DNA from: Halalkalibacter akibai JCM 9157
GTDB taxonomy: Bacteria > Bacillota > Bacilli > Bacillales > Bacillaceae_D
Direction: 5' to 3'
Length of the DNA stretch: 64,000 nt
Assembly: GCF_000513135.1 (NCBI RefSeq)
Contig: NZ_BAUV01000015.1
Coordinates: forward strand, 1-64,000
Part shown: in pieces, positions 10,374 through 19,570 of the stretch
How positions within the stretch are numbered: the first letter of the stretch is position 1
Layout of the letters: each line of letters begins with the position of its first letter
Translations under genes and position numbers: made by a program
The notes under the pieces: model-generated
Seen by the model: only the letters and a program-made list of their open reading frames with translations
Told to the model about the DNA's origin: nothing
The model's database searches: none

Positions 10374-10409
10374 AAAAGCTATTGAGATGATGATTCTCAA
10401 TAGCTTTTT
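10374..10409 (+). terminator. pflBA terminator
   Basis: AAAAGCTATTGAGA pairs with TCTCAATAGCTTTTT around a 7-base loop. The stem is immediately downstream of the pflA stop and ends in a T-run. Confidence 0.93.
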
Positions 10410-10519
10410 ACATATAAAGGGATTAATGGATAAGACATGTGCCGAAAAGCTTTAAGATAACCACTGAATTAAGATACTCATTGGCCTTATTTATGATTTG
10501 GTGGAAAAATAATCTAATT

Positions 10520-10535
10520 TGTGATAAATATCACA
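10520..10535. promoter_or_regulatory. Fnr box upstream of hcp
   Basis: TGTGA-taaata-TCACA is a perfect dyad about 72 bases upstream of the hcp ATG. Confidence 0.85.
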
Positions 10536-10606
10536 GTATTTTTGATAAGTAGTATATAAAATACATCTTATAGAAGTGTTATTTATTACTTAGGAGGCGA
10601 TTCGTT

Positions 10607-11896
10607 ATGTTCTGTTATCAATGTGAACAAACACCAACTGGAGGATGTCAAATCGTGGGTGTCTGTGGGAAAAATGAAGATATTGCAAGTTTACAAGATA
10701 CACTTGTATTCGCTTTAAAAGGAATCGCAGCATATGCAACACACGCGAAACAACTAGGCTATTCGAGCCCGGAGGTAGATGCCATTACACATGAGGCACT
10801 TTATATGACTTTAACTAATTCAAACTTTAACTTACAGGAACATGTTGATATGGCATTAAAGGTAGGATCTTCGGCAGTAAAAGTGATGGAGTTATTAGAT
10901 GCTGCTCACACTGCGAAATTAGGAGTTCCAGAACCGATTACGGTTAGCCAAAATAAAGTAGAAGGAAAAGCGATCGTTGTAACAGGACATAATTTATTTG
11001 CCCTAGAAGAACTGTTAAAGCAAACAGAAGGAACAGGAATTAACATTTATACACACTCAGAAATGCTTCCTGCTCATGGGTACCCAGAACTGAAGAAATA
11101 TAACCACCTAAAAGGAAACATAGGAAAAGCATGGTTCGACCAACGTCGTTTATTTGAAAAGTTTCCAGGAGCTATCCTTGCAACAACAAACTGTGTTATG
11201 CCAATTAAAGGGACTTATGCTGATCGTTTCTTTTCTTATGAAGTTGCTGGATTAGAAGGAGTGGAGAAAATCATGAATGATGACTTTACCCCTTTAATTG
11301 AAAAAGCTTTGTCATTGCCAGAAGCAAATATGCAAAGTGAAGAAAAGTTAACAACGGGCTTTCATCATAATACAGTAATTGGAATTGCACCAGAGATTGT
11401 AACCGCGGTTAAAGAAGGAAAGATTAAACGTTTCTTTGTTATTGCTGGCTGTGATGCACCAGGTCCAGGAGGGAAATATTATCGGGATTTAGCGACTAGC
11501 TTACCTAATGACACGGTCATTTTAACAACATCTTGTGGAAAATTTAGATTTAATGATCATGATTTCGGAACAGTAGCAGACACAGGAATTCCTCGTTATA
11601 TAGACTTAGGTCAGTGTAATAACTCTATTTCGACAGTGAAAATTGCACTTGCTTTAGCAGAGGCCTTTGATTGCGAAGTCAATGAATTACCTGTTAGTAT
11701 TGTGCTTTCTTGGTTTGAACAGAAAGCTGTTGCGATTTTATTAGGGCTGTTTAGTTTAGGAATTAAAGATGTTCGTATTGGACCTAAACCACCAGAATGG
11801 ATCACTCCAGGGGTATTAGGAGTTTTACAAGAAGCTTTTGGTCTTAAATTAATTACGAATGTTGATGATGACATGAAGGCTATGCTTCAACATTGA
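10607..11896 (+). CDS. hcp: Hybrid-cluster protein (Hcp)
   Basis: This 429-residue iron-sulfur protein carries a [4Fe-4S] or [2Fe-2S] centre and a hybrid Fe-S-O cluster. The family acts on hydroxylamine in vitro and is linked to nitric oxide handling during nitrite reduction. The N-terminal cysteines are Cys3, Cys6, Cys14 and Cys20. Hybrid-cluster ligand regions are visible as TGHNLFALEE, ATTNCVMPIK, AGCDAPGPGG and TTSCGKFRFN. It is shorter than the roughly 550-residue enterobacterial form, fitting the short class found in many Gram-positives and archaea. AGGAGG precedes the ATG. Its Fnr box and the nirBD neighbour argue for a role in nitrosative defence. Confidence 0.95.
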   Translation: MFCYQCEQTPTGGCQIVGVCGKNEDIASLQDTLVFALKGIAAYATHAKQLGYSSPEVDAITHEALYMTLTNSNFNLQEHVDMALKVGSSAVKVMELLDAAHTAKLGVPEPITVSQNKVEGKAIVVTGHNLFALEELLKQTEGTGINIYTHSEMLPAHGYPELKKYNHLKGNIGKAWFDQRRLFEKFPGAILATTNCVMPIKGTYADRFFSYEVAGLEGVEKIMNDDFTPLIEKALSLPEANMQSEEKLTTGFHHNTVIGIAPEIVTAVKEGKIKRFFVIAGCDAPGPGGKYYRDLATSLPNDTVILTTSCGKFRFNDHDFGTVADTGIPRYIDLGQCNNSISTVKIALALAEAFDCEVNELPVSIVLSWFEQKAVAILLGLFSLGIKDVRIGPKPPEWITPGVLGVLQEAFGLKLITNVDDDMKAMLQH

Positions 11897-12011
11897 TCTT
11901 GAAACTAGTATTAATATGCTTATCAACAGATTCTAAATTCATAACGGTTTTATTTTCATGATTTAATGTAAGAAAACCTTTTGGATTAACGCAATCTAAA
12001 AAAGTTTAATA

Positions 12012-12040
12012 TTGATTTATATTAATAATTTTTTTATACT
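12012..12040 (+). promoter_or_regulatory. SigA-type promoter of the argS T-box leader
   Basis: TTGATT, a 17-base spacer and TATACT form a good vegetative promoter. Transcription would begin just upstream of the T-box leader. Confidence 0.7.
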
Positions 12041-12049
12041 GTCAAAATA

Positions 12050-12275
12050 TCAAAATCAATGATGAAGAGAGTAGTTATGATGATGGATTAAAGCGAGTTA
12101 GGGATGGTGAAAGCCTAATGGATGTCTCATAATGAAGCGCACTTCGGAGATGCAGCCTGAAAATATTAGGGTGTAGTCGGGGGAACCCGTTATTAATCTG
12201 TAAGAAGGTTCCTTTGGGAACAATAAGAGTGGTACCGCGGGAAATCTCGTCTCTAATTAGAGAGAGATTTTTTGT
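12050..12275 (+). ncRNA. T-box leader controlling argS
   Basis: The leader has the nearly invariant T-box sequence (GAGTGGTACCGCGG, ending at 12240), which pairs with the uncharged tRNA acceptor end. It is followed by a terminator stem in GAAATCTCGTCTCT/AGAGAGATTTTTT (12241-12273). In Stem I, the GATGGTGAAAGCC block and a candidate specifier CGC at 12138-12140, followed by A, are visible. CGC is an arginine codon, in agreement with the downstream arginyl-tRNA synthetase gene. Uncharged tRNA-Arg would favour the antiterminator and raise argS expression. Confidence 0.92.
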
Positions 12276-12328
12276 GTTTTTAAGAAAGGTTGTTGTTTAA
12301 CCATAATAATAGAAGGGTGAGGAAAAGA

Positions 12329-14020
12329 ATGGAATTTAAAAAGATATTTGCAAACGAAATTGTTCTTCATTTAGAGAATCTGTTATCAATAAACGAGGTA
12401 GAGAAATTAATTGAGAATCCGAAATACGAACAACAAGGGGATATGGCCTTCCCCTGTTTCTCTCTTGCTAAGCTATTAAAAAAAGCCCCAAATCTTATAG
12501 CAATAGATCTGGCTAGTAAAATAAACCATCCTTTTATTGAGAACGTAGTTGCTGATGGACCATATGTAAATGGATTTCTGAACAAAGAGATTGTGAGTAA
12601 ACGGATATTGGATACAATCTTGAGTGAGGGTAATCATTACGGAAATCATTCCATTGGGATGGGTAAAAATGTGGTTATAGATTTTTCTTCACCAAATATC
12701 GCAAAGCCCTTTTCAATGGGGCACTTAAGGTCTACTGTAATTGGAAATTCACTTTCGAATATTATTGAAAAGTGCGGGTTCAACATAATTAAAGTGAATC
12801 ACCTCGGAGACTGGGGGACTCAGTTTGGTAAGCTGATCGTAGCTTATAAACTCTGGGGAGAAGAACAGCAAGTTAGGAACAATCCTATAAAAGAACTATT
12901 GCATTTATATGTGAAGTTCCACGAAGAAGCTGAAAATAAACCTAATTTGGAGGACGAAGCTAGGTATTGGTTTAAGAAATTAGAGGATGGTGACGAAGAA
13001 GCCAAAATACTCTGGAAATGGTTTAGGGATGAATCTTTGAAAGAGTTTTCTAAAATTTACGGATTGTTAGACGTTGAGTTTGATTCTTATCAAGGAGAAG
13101 CTTTCTATAATGATAAAATGGATAAAACCATCAAACATTTATATCATCAGCAACTAATTAAGGAATCAGAGGGTGCAGATGTGATTGAATTAAAGGAGTT
13201 TGATTTACCGCCATGTTTAATCAGAAAGTCGGATGGAGCCACACTTTACGCAACTAGAGATTTAACAGCTGCCATGTTTAGACAAAAGGAATATCAGTTT
13301 GAAAAAGCATTGTACGTAGTTGGGCAAGAACAAAGCTTGCATTTTAAACAAGTGTTTCTTGTTCTTGAAAAAATGGGTTATTCATGGTCACAAGGTTTAG
13401 AGCATGTTCCATTTGGTTTTATCTTAAAAGAAGGAAAGAAGATGTCAACGAGAAAAGGCAAGGTAGTACTTTTAGAACACGTAATTAAGGAAGCTATTGA
13501 GTTAGCTGAAGAAAATATAAAACTGAAAAATCCTGATCTAGAAAATAAAAGTGAAGTTGCTAAGATGGTTGGAGTAGGCGCAATTATTTTCCATGATCTT
13601 AAAAATGAAAGGCAGAATAATGTAGAATTTTCTCTTGAAGACATGTTGAGGTTCGAAGGGACTACAGGACCTTATGTCCAGTACACACATGCAAGAGCCA
13701 CTTCCATTTTAAGAAAGGGAAATGATACGAATGATTTTTTTAATGTACTTGGGTTAAGTGATAATCACAGTTGGTCAGTGCTCAAAATATTAATGGAATT
13801 TCCAAATGTAATTGAGAGAAGTTTTAACTTAAATGAACCATCTCAAATCTCTAAGTACTTATTAGACGTCTCTCAGGAGTTTAATACTTATTACAGTCGT
13901 GTGAAAATTCTTGCAGAGGATAACGAGAAACAAGGTAGATTGGCTTTAGTAAAATCAATCACGATTGTTTTGAAAGAAGGGTTAAGGTTACTTGGGATTA
14001 AAGCACCTGAGAAGATGTAA
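12329..14020 (+). CDS. argS: Arginyl-tRNA synthetase
   Basis: This 563-residue class I synthetase charges tRNA-Arg. It has the N-terminal Arg-tRNA-synthetase additional domain over about the first 90 residues, the HIGH-type motif in FSMGHLRS, a KMS-loop version KKMSTRKG and the DALR anticodon-binding domain at the C-terminus (YVQYTHARATSI). An in-frame TTG at 12290 would extend the protein, but the ATG at 12329 is preferred because GGGTGAGG precedes it at proper spacing and it lies clear of the T-box terminator. The T-box leader implies amino-acid-responsive control. Such T-box-linked argS genes are often second copies; whether another argS exists cannot be seen here. Confidence 0.94.
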   Translation: MEFKKIFANEIVLHLENLLSINEVEKLIENPKYEQQGDMAFPCFSLAKLLKKAPNLIAIDLASKINHPFIENVVADGPYVNGFLNKEIVSKRILDTILSEGNHYGNHSIGMGKNVVIDFSSPNIAKPFSMGHLRSTVIGNSLSNIIEKCGFNIIKVNHLGDWGTQFGKLIVAYKLWGEEQQVRNNPIKELLHLYVKFHEEAENKPNLEDEARYWFKKLEDGDEEAKILWKWFRDESLKEFSKIYGLLDVEFDSYQGEAFYNDKMDKTIKHLYHQQLIKESEGADVIELKEFDLPPCLIRKSDGATLYATRDLTAAMFRQKEYQFEKALYVVGQEQSLHFKQVFLVLEKMGYSWSQGLEHVPFGFILKEGKKMSTRKGKVVLLEHVIKEAIELAEENIKLKNPDLENKSEVAKMVGVGAIIFHDLKNERQNNVEFSLEDMLRFEGTTGPYVQYTHARATSILRKGNDTNDFFNVLGLSDNHSWSVLKILMEFPNVIERSFNLNEPSQISKYLLDVSQEFNTYYSRVKILAEDNEKQGRLALVKSITIVLKEGLRLLGIKAPEKM

Positions 14021-14090
14021 TGTGAAGCTGTATAGGTCATTAAGAGTATCTCTCTTAAGACGAAATTTGTAGTAGTACGATCAGAATATA

Positions 14091-14140
14091 AAAAATGAGG
14101 CCTCTCTAAAAGTCTACGTTCAGACATTTAGGAGAACCCC
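14091..14140 (-). terminator. Imperfect terminator downstream of the SASP gene
   Basis: On the minus strand GGGGTTCTCCTAAATGTCT pairs imperfectly with AGACTTTTAGAGAGGCC, followed by a T-rich stretch. It lies between the convergent argS and SASP genes. Confidence 0.6.
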
Positions 14141-14170
14141 ATTTCATATAAACTTTCTTTAGATCATTGA

Positions 14171-14377
14171 TTAAAACTGAGTTCCACCCATTTGTTGCTC
14201 AGCCATTTGAACTAAGCGCTTTGTAATTTCTCCACCAACAGAGCCGTTTGCACGGGAAGTTGTGTCAGCTCCTAATTGAACACCAAATTCTGATGCAATT
14301 TCATACTTCATTTGATCCAATGCTTGCTGTACACCTGGAACTAATAATTGATTTGAATTATTGTTGTTACTTGCCAT
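14171..14377 (-). CDS. Alpha/beta-type small acid-soluble spore protein
   Basis: This 68-residue SASP coats and protects DNA in the dormant spore and is later cut by the germination protease. The family core is clear: [20 protein letters not shown], with the protease-site-type E-(I/F)-A/S sequence EIASEFGV, and the C-terminal [15 protein letters not shown] block. The Asn-rich N-terminus is also usual. The ribosome site AAAGAGGTG is strong. Control by the forespore sigma factor G is expected for this family, but I did not assign its promoter. The gene shows that the organism forms endospores. Confidence 0.96.
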   Translation of the reverse strand: MASNNNNSNQLLVPGVQQALDQMKYEIASEFGVQLGADTTSRANGSVGGEITKRLVQMAEQQMGGTQF

Positions 14378-14574
14378 GTTTGAAACACCTCTTTCTTGGT
14401 TTTGAGATTAGTATTGTGGAGAAATGATTTTTTTATGTGTGAGAAAAGAAAAGAAGCGGATTGTAAATGTTTCCAGTTATTATGAGATTGGCATTTTCAT
14501 TGAATTCTTTTATGTGAAAAAGGTTGTGTTAAAAGGTTTGAGCACCTTAACACAACCGTAATTCGTTTAGCAAA

Positions 14575-14840
14575 TGAATATTCTTTATTATCTCTTTTGT
14601 TATTTCTTCGATCACGATCTCTGTAATCACATCTGCTAGGAATTGCATTTTTGACGACTATACCAGCTAAAACAATGAGTCCTATGAATGTCCTTACACT
14701 AAGTGGTGTTAGGGTAATGGTTAACGCTAATGCGACCCCAATAATAACCAATGGTACACTGTACATGATGGCGAGCGGATTTTTGAACGATTCAAACTGT
14801 GCTACAAGGACTAAATAAACGAATACTAACGTTAAAATTA
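14575..14840 (-). pseudogene. Remnant of an RND efflux transporter gene
   Basis: On the minus strand the translated fragment FESFKNPLAIMYSVPLVIIG continues into a segment ending LIVLAGIVVKNAI. This is the transmembrane region near the C-terminal third of AcrB/SwrC-type RND pumps, and it resembles the IVVNNAI segment of the intact RND gene at 49.7 kb. Only about 65 recognisable residues remain, with no start, no N-terminal half and degraded sequence after VVKNAI. It is a decayed or truncated copy and carries no function by itself. Confidence 0.75.
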
Positions 14841-14975
14841 ACTAGGGATCAGTTATATTCTCCAGAAAGAGAGCATAGGCGAGAATATTGGGCGTGTTAC
14901 AGGAATCTAGACTTAGAAATGGACCTTCAAACAGCTAGGTTCCAAAGAAAATCGATACTAGAATCAGCAAAATAG
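14840..14975 (+). pseudogene. Orphan C-terminal gene fragment of unknown family
   Basis: An open frame on the plus strand encodes LTRDQLYSPEREHRREYW, followed by a charged helix and the end SILESAK, then a stop. Its composition looks like real protein (charged, amphipathic), but no start codon with a ribosome site is found upstream. It abuts the RND remnant head-on, so a deletion or rearrangement probably joined two gene fragments here. I do not recognise the family. Confidence 0.4.
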
Positions 14976-14995
14976 AAAAACATTGCTGTTAAGAG

Positions 14996-15036
14996 AAAAA
15001 CCAGCCTTCTAATTAAGAATCGGCTGGTTTTGGTTT
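14996..15036. terminator. Bidirectional hairpin downstream of the SET-domain gene
   Basis: AAAAACCAGCC pairs with GGCTGGTTTT, with T-rich flanks on both strands. It ends the minus-strand SET-domain gene. Confidence 0.8.
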
Positions 15037-15045
15037 CATGATAGG

Positions 15046-15435
15046 CTAGTCTTCTTTGTTAAACCATAATGGTTCATTGTCATCAACATCACCATTATAG
15101 TTGATGAGAACTTCTTCGCCTTTTTTAATATCTTTGTAAGCATAGTAATCAAATGTATGGTTATCAAAATTAATATCATACGTTGCATTCGGCTCGTACG
15201 AATGGTTAAACAGCATTCCAAATCCTAAAACAACTGCAGTATGATTGATTCCGTACTCATATACATAATCAGCAAGGATTGTTTTTTCAATGTGTTCGTG
15301 TTCCTCGTTCGGCAATGGTACAACAGGTGCTTCGTGTATTAACTCTCCTTTTTTAATATCACAAGTAGCAAATACACCTCTATTAAATTCCCCGTCACTT
15401 AACCGAGAAGCTTTTACTTCTAACATATTACTCAC
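15046..15435 (-). CDS. SET-domain protein
   Basis: This 129-residue protein consists almost entirely of a SET domain, the fold of protein lysine methyltransferases. Signatures include RGVFATCDIKKGELI at the N-terminus, the S-adenosylmethionine pocket segment FNHSYEPNA (an NHS-type motif), and the C-terminal DIKKGEEVLINYNG, which supplies the catalytic tyrosine. Small stand-alone SET proteins are widespread in Bacillaceae, but their substrates are unknown. It appears monocistronic and is followed by a strong hairpin. Confidence 0.88.
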   Translation of the reverse strand: MSNMLEVKASRLSDGEFNRGVFATCDIKKGELIHEAPVVPLPNEEHEHIEKTILADYVYEYGINHTAVVLGFGMLFNHSYEPNATYDINFDNHTFDYYAYKDIKKGEEVLINYNGDVDDNEPLWFNKED

Positions 15436-15600
15436 CCACTCAATTTATTGTGTTCTATCTAACTATAACATTAATAGAACAGTAATTAAAATTCAGCTGA
15501 ACACACATTATTCAAAAGTCAATCATTGCAAATGAAAAAAGGATAGCTCTAGCTAGAATAAACAACTTAGCTTAAGTCGTTTTATAAAAAGGAGTCAGCC

Positions 15601-15792
15601 TTAGACACCCGTTCTTTTGCGTTGATTGTTTTGCTTTTTAGTTTGTTGACTCTTCAGTTGTTTTGTTGAGTGGCTTTGGTTTGAGAATGATTTACCAGAT
15701 GTAGATTGTTTCTTTTTATTTTCTAATTGCTGTCTTACTGCTTCTTGAAGGCTTATTTTCTTCTTTGGTGTATCTTGATTTGATTCTGACAT
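15601..15792 (-). CDS. Small basic hypothetical protein
   Basis: This is a 63-residue, highly charged and low-complexity product rich in Lys, Gln and Ser. It has a short amphipathic segment near residues 13-27 (KISLQEAVRQQLENKK) and a basic tail ending QRKRTGV. The ribosome site upstream of the ATG (GAAAGG) is acceptable. No domain is recognised; the character suggests a nucleic-acid-binding or structural small protein, but this is only an inference. It lies alone between the SET and GNAT genes on the same strand. Confidence 0.6.
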   Translation of the reverse strand: MSESNQDTPKKKISLQEAVRQQLENKKKQSTSGKSFSNQSHSTKQLKSQQTKKQNNQRKRTGV

Positions 15793-15878
15793 AGTTTAAT
15801 CCCTTTCTTTCCTTAATATATCTGTATTATGTTCAGTATAAACGATAACAAGATAACTATGTGATTTTTTTTGATCGG

Positions 15879-16280
15879 TTACCTAACTCTAGGTATTTTA
15901 AATCCATTTTCAATTTTTTTGAAACCGATATTAGGATAATAATTCATAGCGGTTTCTGACGCTAAGAGAATTAAAACAACTTCATTACTAATGTGTTCTT
16001 GAACAGTTTTGATGAGATTTTTCCCTATACCATTCTGTTGGTACTCCTTGTGTACGGCTAAATCAGATAAGTAACAGCAATAACTAAAATCAGTAATTGC
16101 CCTCGCTATACCGACAATTTCAGGACCATCCCAAGCGGTAATGATCAGGTCAGCATGATCAATCATCCTCTGGAGTCTGGCTAAATCATCAATGGGTCTT
16201 TTAATACCTGACATAGTAAATAAAGCTGCTAATTGTTCTGCATTGATCGTTTTAGTACTACTGTACGTAATTTGAGTCAT
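15879..16280 (-). CDS. GNAT-family N-acetyltransferase
   Basis: This is a 133-residue GCN5-related acetyltransferase. The acetyl-CoA-binding signature is YQQNGIGKNLIKTV (motif A: Q/RxxGxG/A), preceded by the typical beta strand LSDLAVHKEY. The ATG at 16280 is chosen over upstream codons because AAAGGAGG lies just before it. The gene is divergent from a MocR-type regulator across about 100 bases, so its expression is probably governed by that regulator. Substrate unknown. Confidence 0.9.
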   Translation of the reverse strand: MTQITYSSTKTINAEQLAALFTMSGIKRPIDDLARLQRMIDHADLIITAWDGPEIVGIARAITDFSYCCYLSDLAVHKEYQQNGIGKNLIKTVQEHISNEVVLILLASETAMNYYPNIGFKKIENGFKIPRVR

Positions 16281-16306
16281 AAAACTACCTCCTTTAAAAA
16301 AAATTA

Positions 16307-16365
16307 TAATAACCATCTGGCATAAGTAAAAGGGTCAGTTATAATATAAATAACCATGCCAGTAA
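16307..16365. promoter_or_regulatory. Candidate MocR operator region
   Basis: The divergent intergenic region holds two copies of ATAACCAT (in ATAATAACCATCTGGCAT and AAATAACCATGCCAG) and an inverted TGGCAT/ATGCCA pair. A TATAAT-like -10 element lies between them. MocR regulators commonly bind direct repeats at such divergent promoters. Confidence 0.45.
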
Positions 16366-16382
16366 TGTAGGAGGAGGTTATC

Positions 16383-17783
16383 TTGATTGAGATTACATTG
16401 CATTTAGACCCAGAAGGAAAAGTCCCACTTTATATTCAACTTTATCAATACATCCGTCATGAAATTGAAAGTCATACGATAAAACCAGGAGATAAATTGC
16501 CTTCAAAACGACAGCTTTCTACTCATCTTGGAGTGAGTCAAAGTACGATAGAAGCCGCGTACCAACAGTTAGTTGCAGAGGGCTATCTTGATAGTAAACC
16601 TAGAAAAGGGCTCTATGTAAATGATATTAAAGGTCTATACATGAATCCAATTTCAATTAATAATAGAGAATTGAACGAAAATCTCTCAGTTGAACCAACT
16701 TATCAAATTGATTTTAGCCATGGGTGTATTGCATTAGATCATTTTCCATATTCTCTCTGGAGGAAATTAACCATTCAAAGTTTATATGAAGAGCAAAATA
16801 AGCTTTTTATGAATGGAGACAGGCAAGGGGATTTGGCTCTTCGAGAAGAAATAGCAAAGCATGTTTATCAGTCTAGAGGTGTAATTTGTGAACCATCTCA
16901 AATTTTGATTGGCGCAGGAACACAATATCTAATAAGTCTCCTAGTATTGCTTATAGGGAGAGACACTACCTTTGCATTAGAAGAACCGGGATTTCATCGT
17001 ACACGAGGGGTGTTATTAGATCAAAACGTGAATATTAAACCAATCCCATTGGATGATTTCGGGCTAAGTGTGACCGAGCTCGAACGTAGTAAAGCGCGTG
17101 TCGTATACGTAACGCCTTCACATCAATTTCCGCAAGGTGTCGTAATGCCAGTCACTAAAAGAATAGAATTGCTTAGATGGGCTGTTCAGTCTAACGGCTA
17201 TATTATTGAGGATGACTACGATGGTGAATTCAGGTTTAAGGGAAAACCGATCCCGTCACTTCAAGGGCTTGATACAAATAATCGCGTCATTTATTTAGGC
17301 ACATTTTCAAAATCTCTACTTCCATCTATTAGAATTAGCTATATGATCTTACCACCAATACTTTTAGATAACTACTTGAATAACTTTACTCTTTATAAAC
17401 AAACCGTTTCTAGATTACATCAACATACATTAACTGAATTTATGAAAAACGGTTATTTTAATAGGCACTTGAATAAGATGCGTACCATTTACCGAAGAAA
17501 ACAAAAAATATTAATAGCAGCTATTCAAGAGCATTTGGGAGATAGAGTATCAATTATCGGAGAAAACTCAGGTTTACATTTATTAATTAACGTAAATGCT
17601 GGACTAACAGAAAAAGAGTTGATTCATAAAGCAAGGGAGAAGAAAGTAAATGTGTACCCCACATCTGTTTATTATCATGAGTATAATACTGAATCAGTTC
17701 CAAATATTCTACTAGGATATGGTGGGGTAGAGGAACAACAATTAACTGCTGGGATTAAATTACTAAAGGAAGCTTGGTTCTAG
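16383..17783 (+). CDS. MocR/PdxR-family transcriptional regulator
   Basis: This 466-residue protein has an N-terminal GntR-type winged-helix DNA-binding domain (residues about 10-75, containing PLYIQLYQYIRHEI and KLPSKRQLSTHLGVSQSTIE) fused to a fold-type I aminotransferase-like domain that binds pyridoxal phosphate. The PLP lysine is in GTFSKSLLPSIRI and the IIEDDYDGEFRF block is typical. It begins at TTG after AGGAGGAGG. Members sense PLP or an amino compound and regulate neighbouring genes; the divergent acetyltransferase is the obvious target. Confidence 0.93.
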   Translation: MIEITLHLDPEGKVPLYIQLYQYIRHEIESHTIKPGDKLPSKRQLSTHLGVSQSTIEAAYQQLVAEGYLDSKPRKGLYVNDIKGLYMNPISINNRELNENLSVEPTYQIDFSHGCIALDHFPYSLWRKLTIQSLYEEQNKLFMNGDRQGDLALREEIAKHVYQSRGVICEPSQILIGAGTQYLISLLVLLIGRDTTFALEEPGFHRTRGVLLDQNVNIKPIPLDDFGLSVTELERSKARVVYVTPSHQFPQGVVMPVTKRIELLRWAVQSNGYIIEDDYDGEFRFKGKPIPSLQGLDTNNRVIYLGTFSKSLLPSIRISYMILPPILLDNYLNNFTLYKQTVSRLHQHTLTEFMKNGYFNRHLNKMRTIYRRKQKILIAAIQEHLGDRVSIIGENSGLHLLINVNAGLTEKELIHKAREKKVNVYPTSVYYHEYNTESVPNILLGYGGVEEQQLTAGIKLLKEAWF

Positions 17784-17890
17784 TAAAATCATTCAGCACT
17801 TGGAGTGTTGAACTTTGTGTGAACTGTATCATTTTCCACATATCCGATTCTTATTAGGAGGAAACTATTAACAAAAGGAGGTGACATATC

Positions 17891-18118
17891 ATGCCAATCT
17901 TGAATTCCTTTGAAGAATGGAAGGAGCACCTTGGTGAACTGTTAAAACAAAGTAAGAAGGAAGAACTAGAAAGAATTACAACTGAACTAGGCAACTATCT
18001 ACAGGCTAATGAAGACCCATGTAACGATCAGGAGAGGCTATTAACAGATCTATGGAAAGAATCATCAGTGGAGGAACAACATATGATTGCCAAATTTGTC
18101 GTGAGGTTAGTAAAATAA
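17891..18118 (+). CDS. DUF3243 family protein
   Basis: This 75-residue acidic helical protein matches the DUF3243 family found in Bacillus. The conserved pattern is a W-x-x-x-LG motif (FEEWKEHLGELL), a central LGNYLQANEDP segment and the terminal EEQHMIAKFVVRLVK. Function is unknown. The start is preceded by AAAAGGAGGTGA. It is monocistronic, between the MocR gene and a convergent MFS gene, and ends at a bidirectional hairpin. Confidence 0.88.
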   Translation: MPILNSFEEWKEHLGELLKQSKKEELERITTELGNYLQANEDPCNDQERLLTDLWKESSVEEQHMIAKFVVRLVK

Positions 18119-18129
18119 CAAATACTTAA

Positions 18130-18170
18130 TTCACAAGGACATTATTTCTAATGCCCTTGTGAATATTTTC
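18130..18170. terminator. Bidirectional terminator
   Basis: TTCACAAGGACATT pairs with AATGCCCTTGTGAA, followed by TATTTTC. It separates the convergent DUF3243 and MFS genes. Confidence 0.8.
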
Positions 18171-18196
18171 ACATGATTTTTCAAATAAAGAAACAT

Positions 18197-19452
18197 TCAC
18201 CCTGTTTTCAAAAGTCGTGGTTTTGCTTGTAATTTCTTAATGTCAAATTGAATGAAAATGGAGACAATAAACGCAATTACTAACAGGACTGTAAAGAAAT
18301 AAAATGTAAGGTTGTAATTCCCGGTAGCTTCGTGAAAGAAAGACACGGCAATTGGACCTACTACACCTGCTGCAGACCAGGCTGTTAATAAATATCCATG
18401 AATGGCTCCTAATTCTTTCGTACCAAACATATCAGCTATAAAGGCGGGTAGAGCGGCAAAACCACCACCATACACAGTCATGATCATAAAAATAAGCATT
18501 TGAAATAGGATGACGTTCGTTACATGAGGCAGTGTCATAAATGCTATGATTTGTATAATAAAAAACAAAGAAAAGACAGTTGGGCGTCCTAAATAATCTG
18601 AAATACTGGCCCAACCAATTCTCCCACCACCATTAAAAATTCCCATCAATCCAACCATGGAAGCCGCTGATGCGACACTTAAACCAACCATTTCTTGTGA
18701 TAAAGGGGAAGCAACTGATATGATCATAATTCCTGAACTTATATTGATGAAGATCATCGTCCAAAGTAGCCAAAATCTTTTTGTTTTAATAGCTTCATTA
18801 GCAGTAAGTTGAGAAAGATCTGTTTTGATTGTTCTATTTGATGGTTGGTTGATCACTTTTATTTTGTTAGGGTACCAACCTACTGGAGGGCGAACAATAT
18901 AAAGAGCGCCTGATATCATAAGTAGGAAGTACGTTGTTCCTAATATATAAAAGGTATTTGAAATTCCTACGCCCTCAATCAATCTTGCAGCAATAGGACT
19001 AGCAATTAACGCACCAGCACCAAAACCAAATACAGCCATCCCTGTAGCTAGGCCTCTTCGATCAGGAAACCATTTAACTAGTGTAGAGACGGGAGAAATA
19101 TATCCTAGCCCAAGCCCAATTCCACCAACAACCCCGTACATGATTAAGAATAGAGGTAAAGATTGAATCGCAATCGCAAACCCTGAACCTATTTGCCCGA
19201 GGCTAAATAGAATGGCAGCTAAAATGGCTGAAAAGCGTGGACCTTTTTTTCAACTAAACGGCCAAAACTTGCCGCTGAAATACCTAGGAATGCAATTGCT
19301 AAAGTAAACGCAAGTGTAATTTGTGTTGATTTCCAGCCGAGAGTTTCCACTATGGGGTTTTTATAAACACTATAAGCATAGGCAGATCCAATAGATAAAT
19401 GGATTGCGATTGCAGACAAAGCGATTAACCATCTGTTTTTCTTTAATTTCAT
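18197..19452 (-). pseudogene. OFA-type MFS transporter, frameshifted by one base
   Basis: Read through one frameshift, this is a 12-helix permease of about 418 residues in the oxalate/formate antiporter branch of the MFS. The start segment [20 protein letters not shown] and the WFPDRRGLATGMAVFGFGAG motif after helix 4 are typical. The N-terminal part (80 residues) ends at a stop because a T7 run at 19244-19250 is one base short; adding a base gives [14 protein letters not shown] and joins it to the 314-residue C-terminal part. ATG 19452 is preferred over GTG 19461. It may carry formate or another monocarboxylate, unproven. It is divergent from a sensor kinase. The lesion may be a sequence error. 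Confidence 0.8.
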
Positions 19453-19570
19453 TTTACTCACTCACTTTCTTGAGATCTCTTAAATCTATAAACTTAACTA
19501 ACCTCCCCTTTCAAATAGAACATGTAATATCTTTGCTGTTATAAATGTATCAAATTGTGTTTGACATAAC

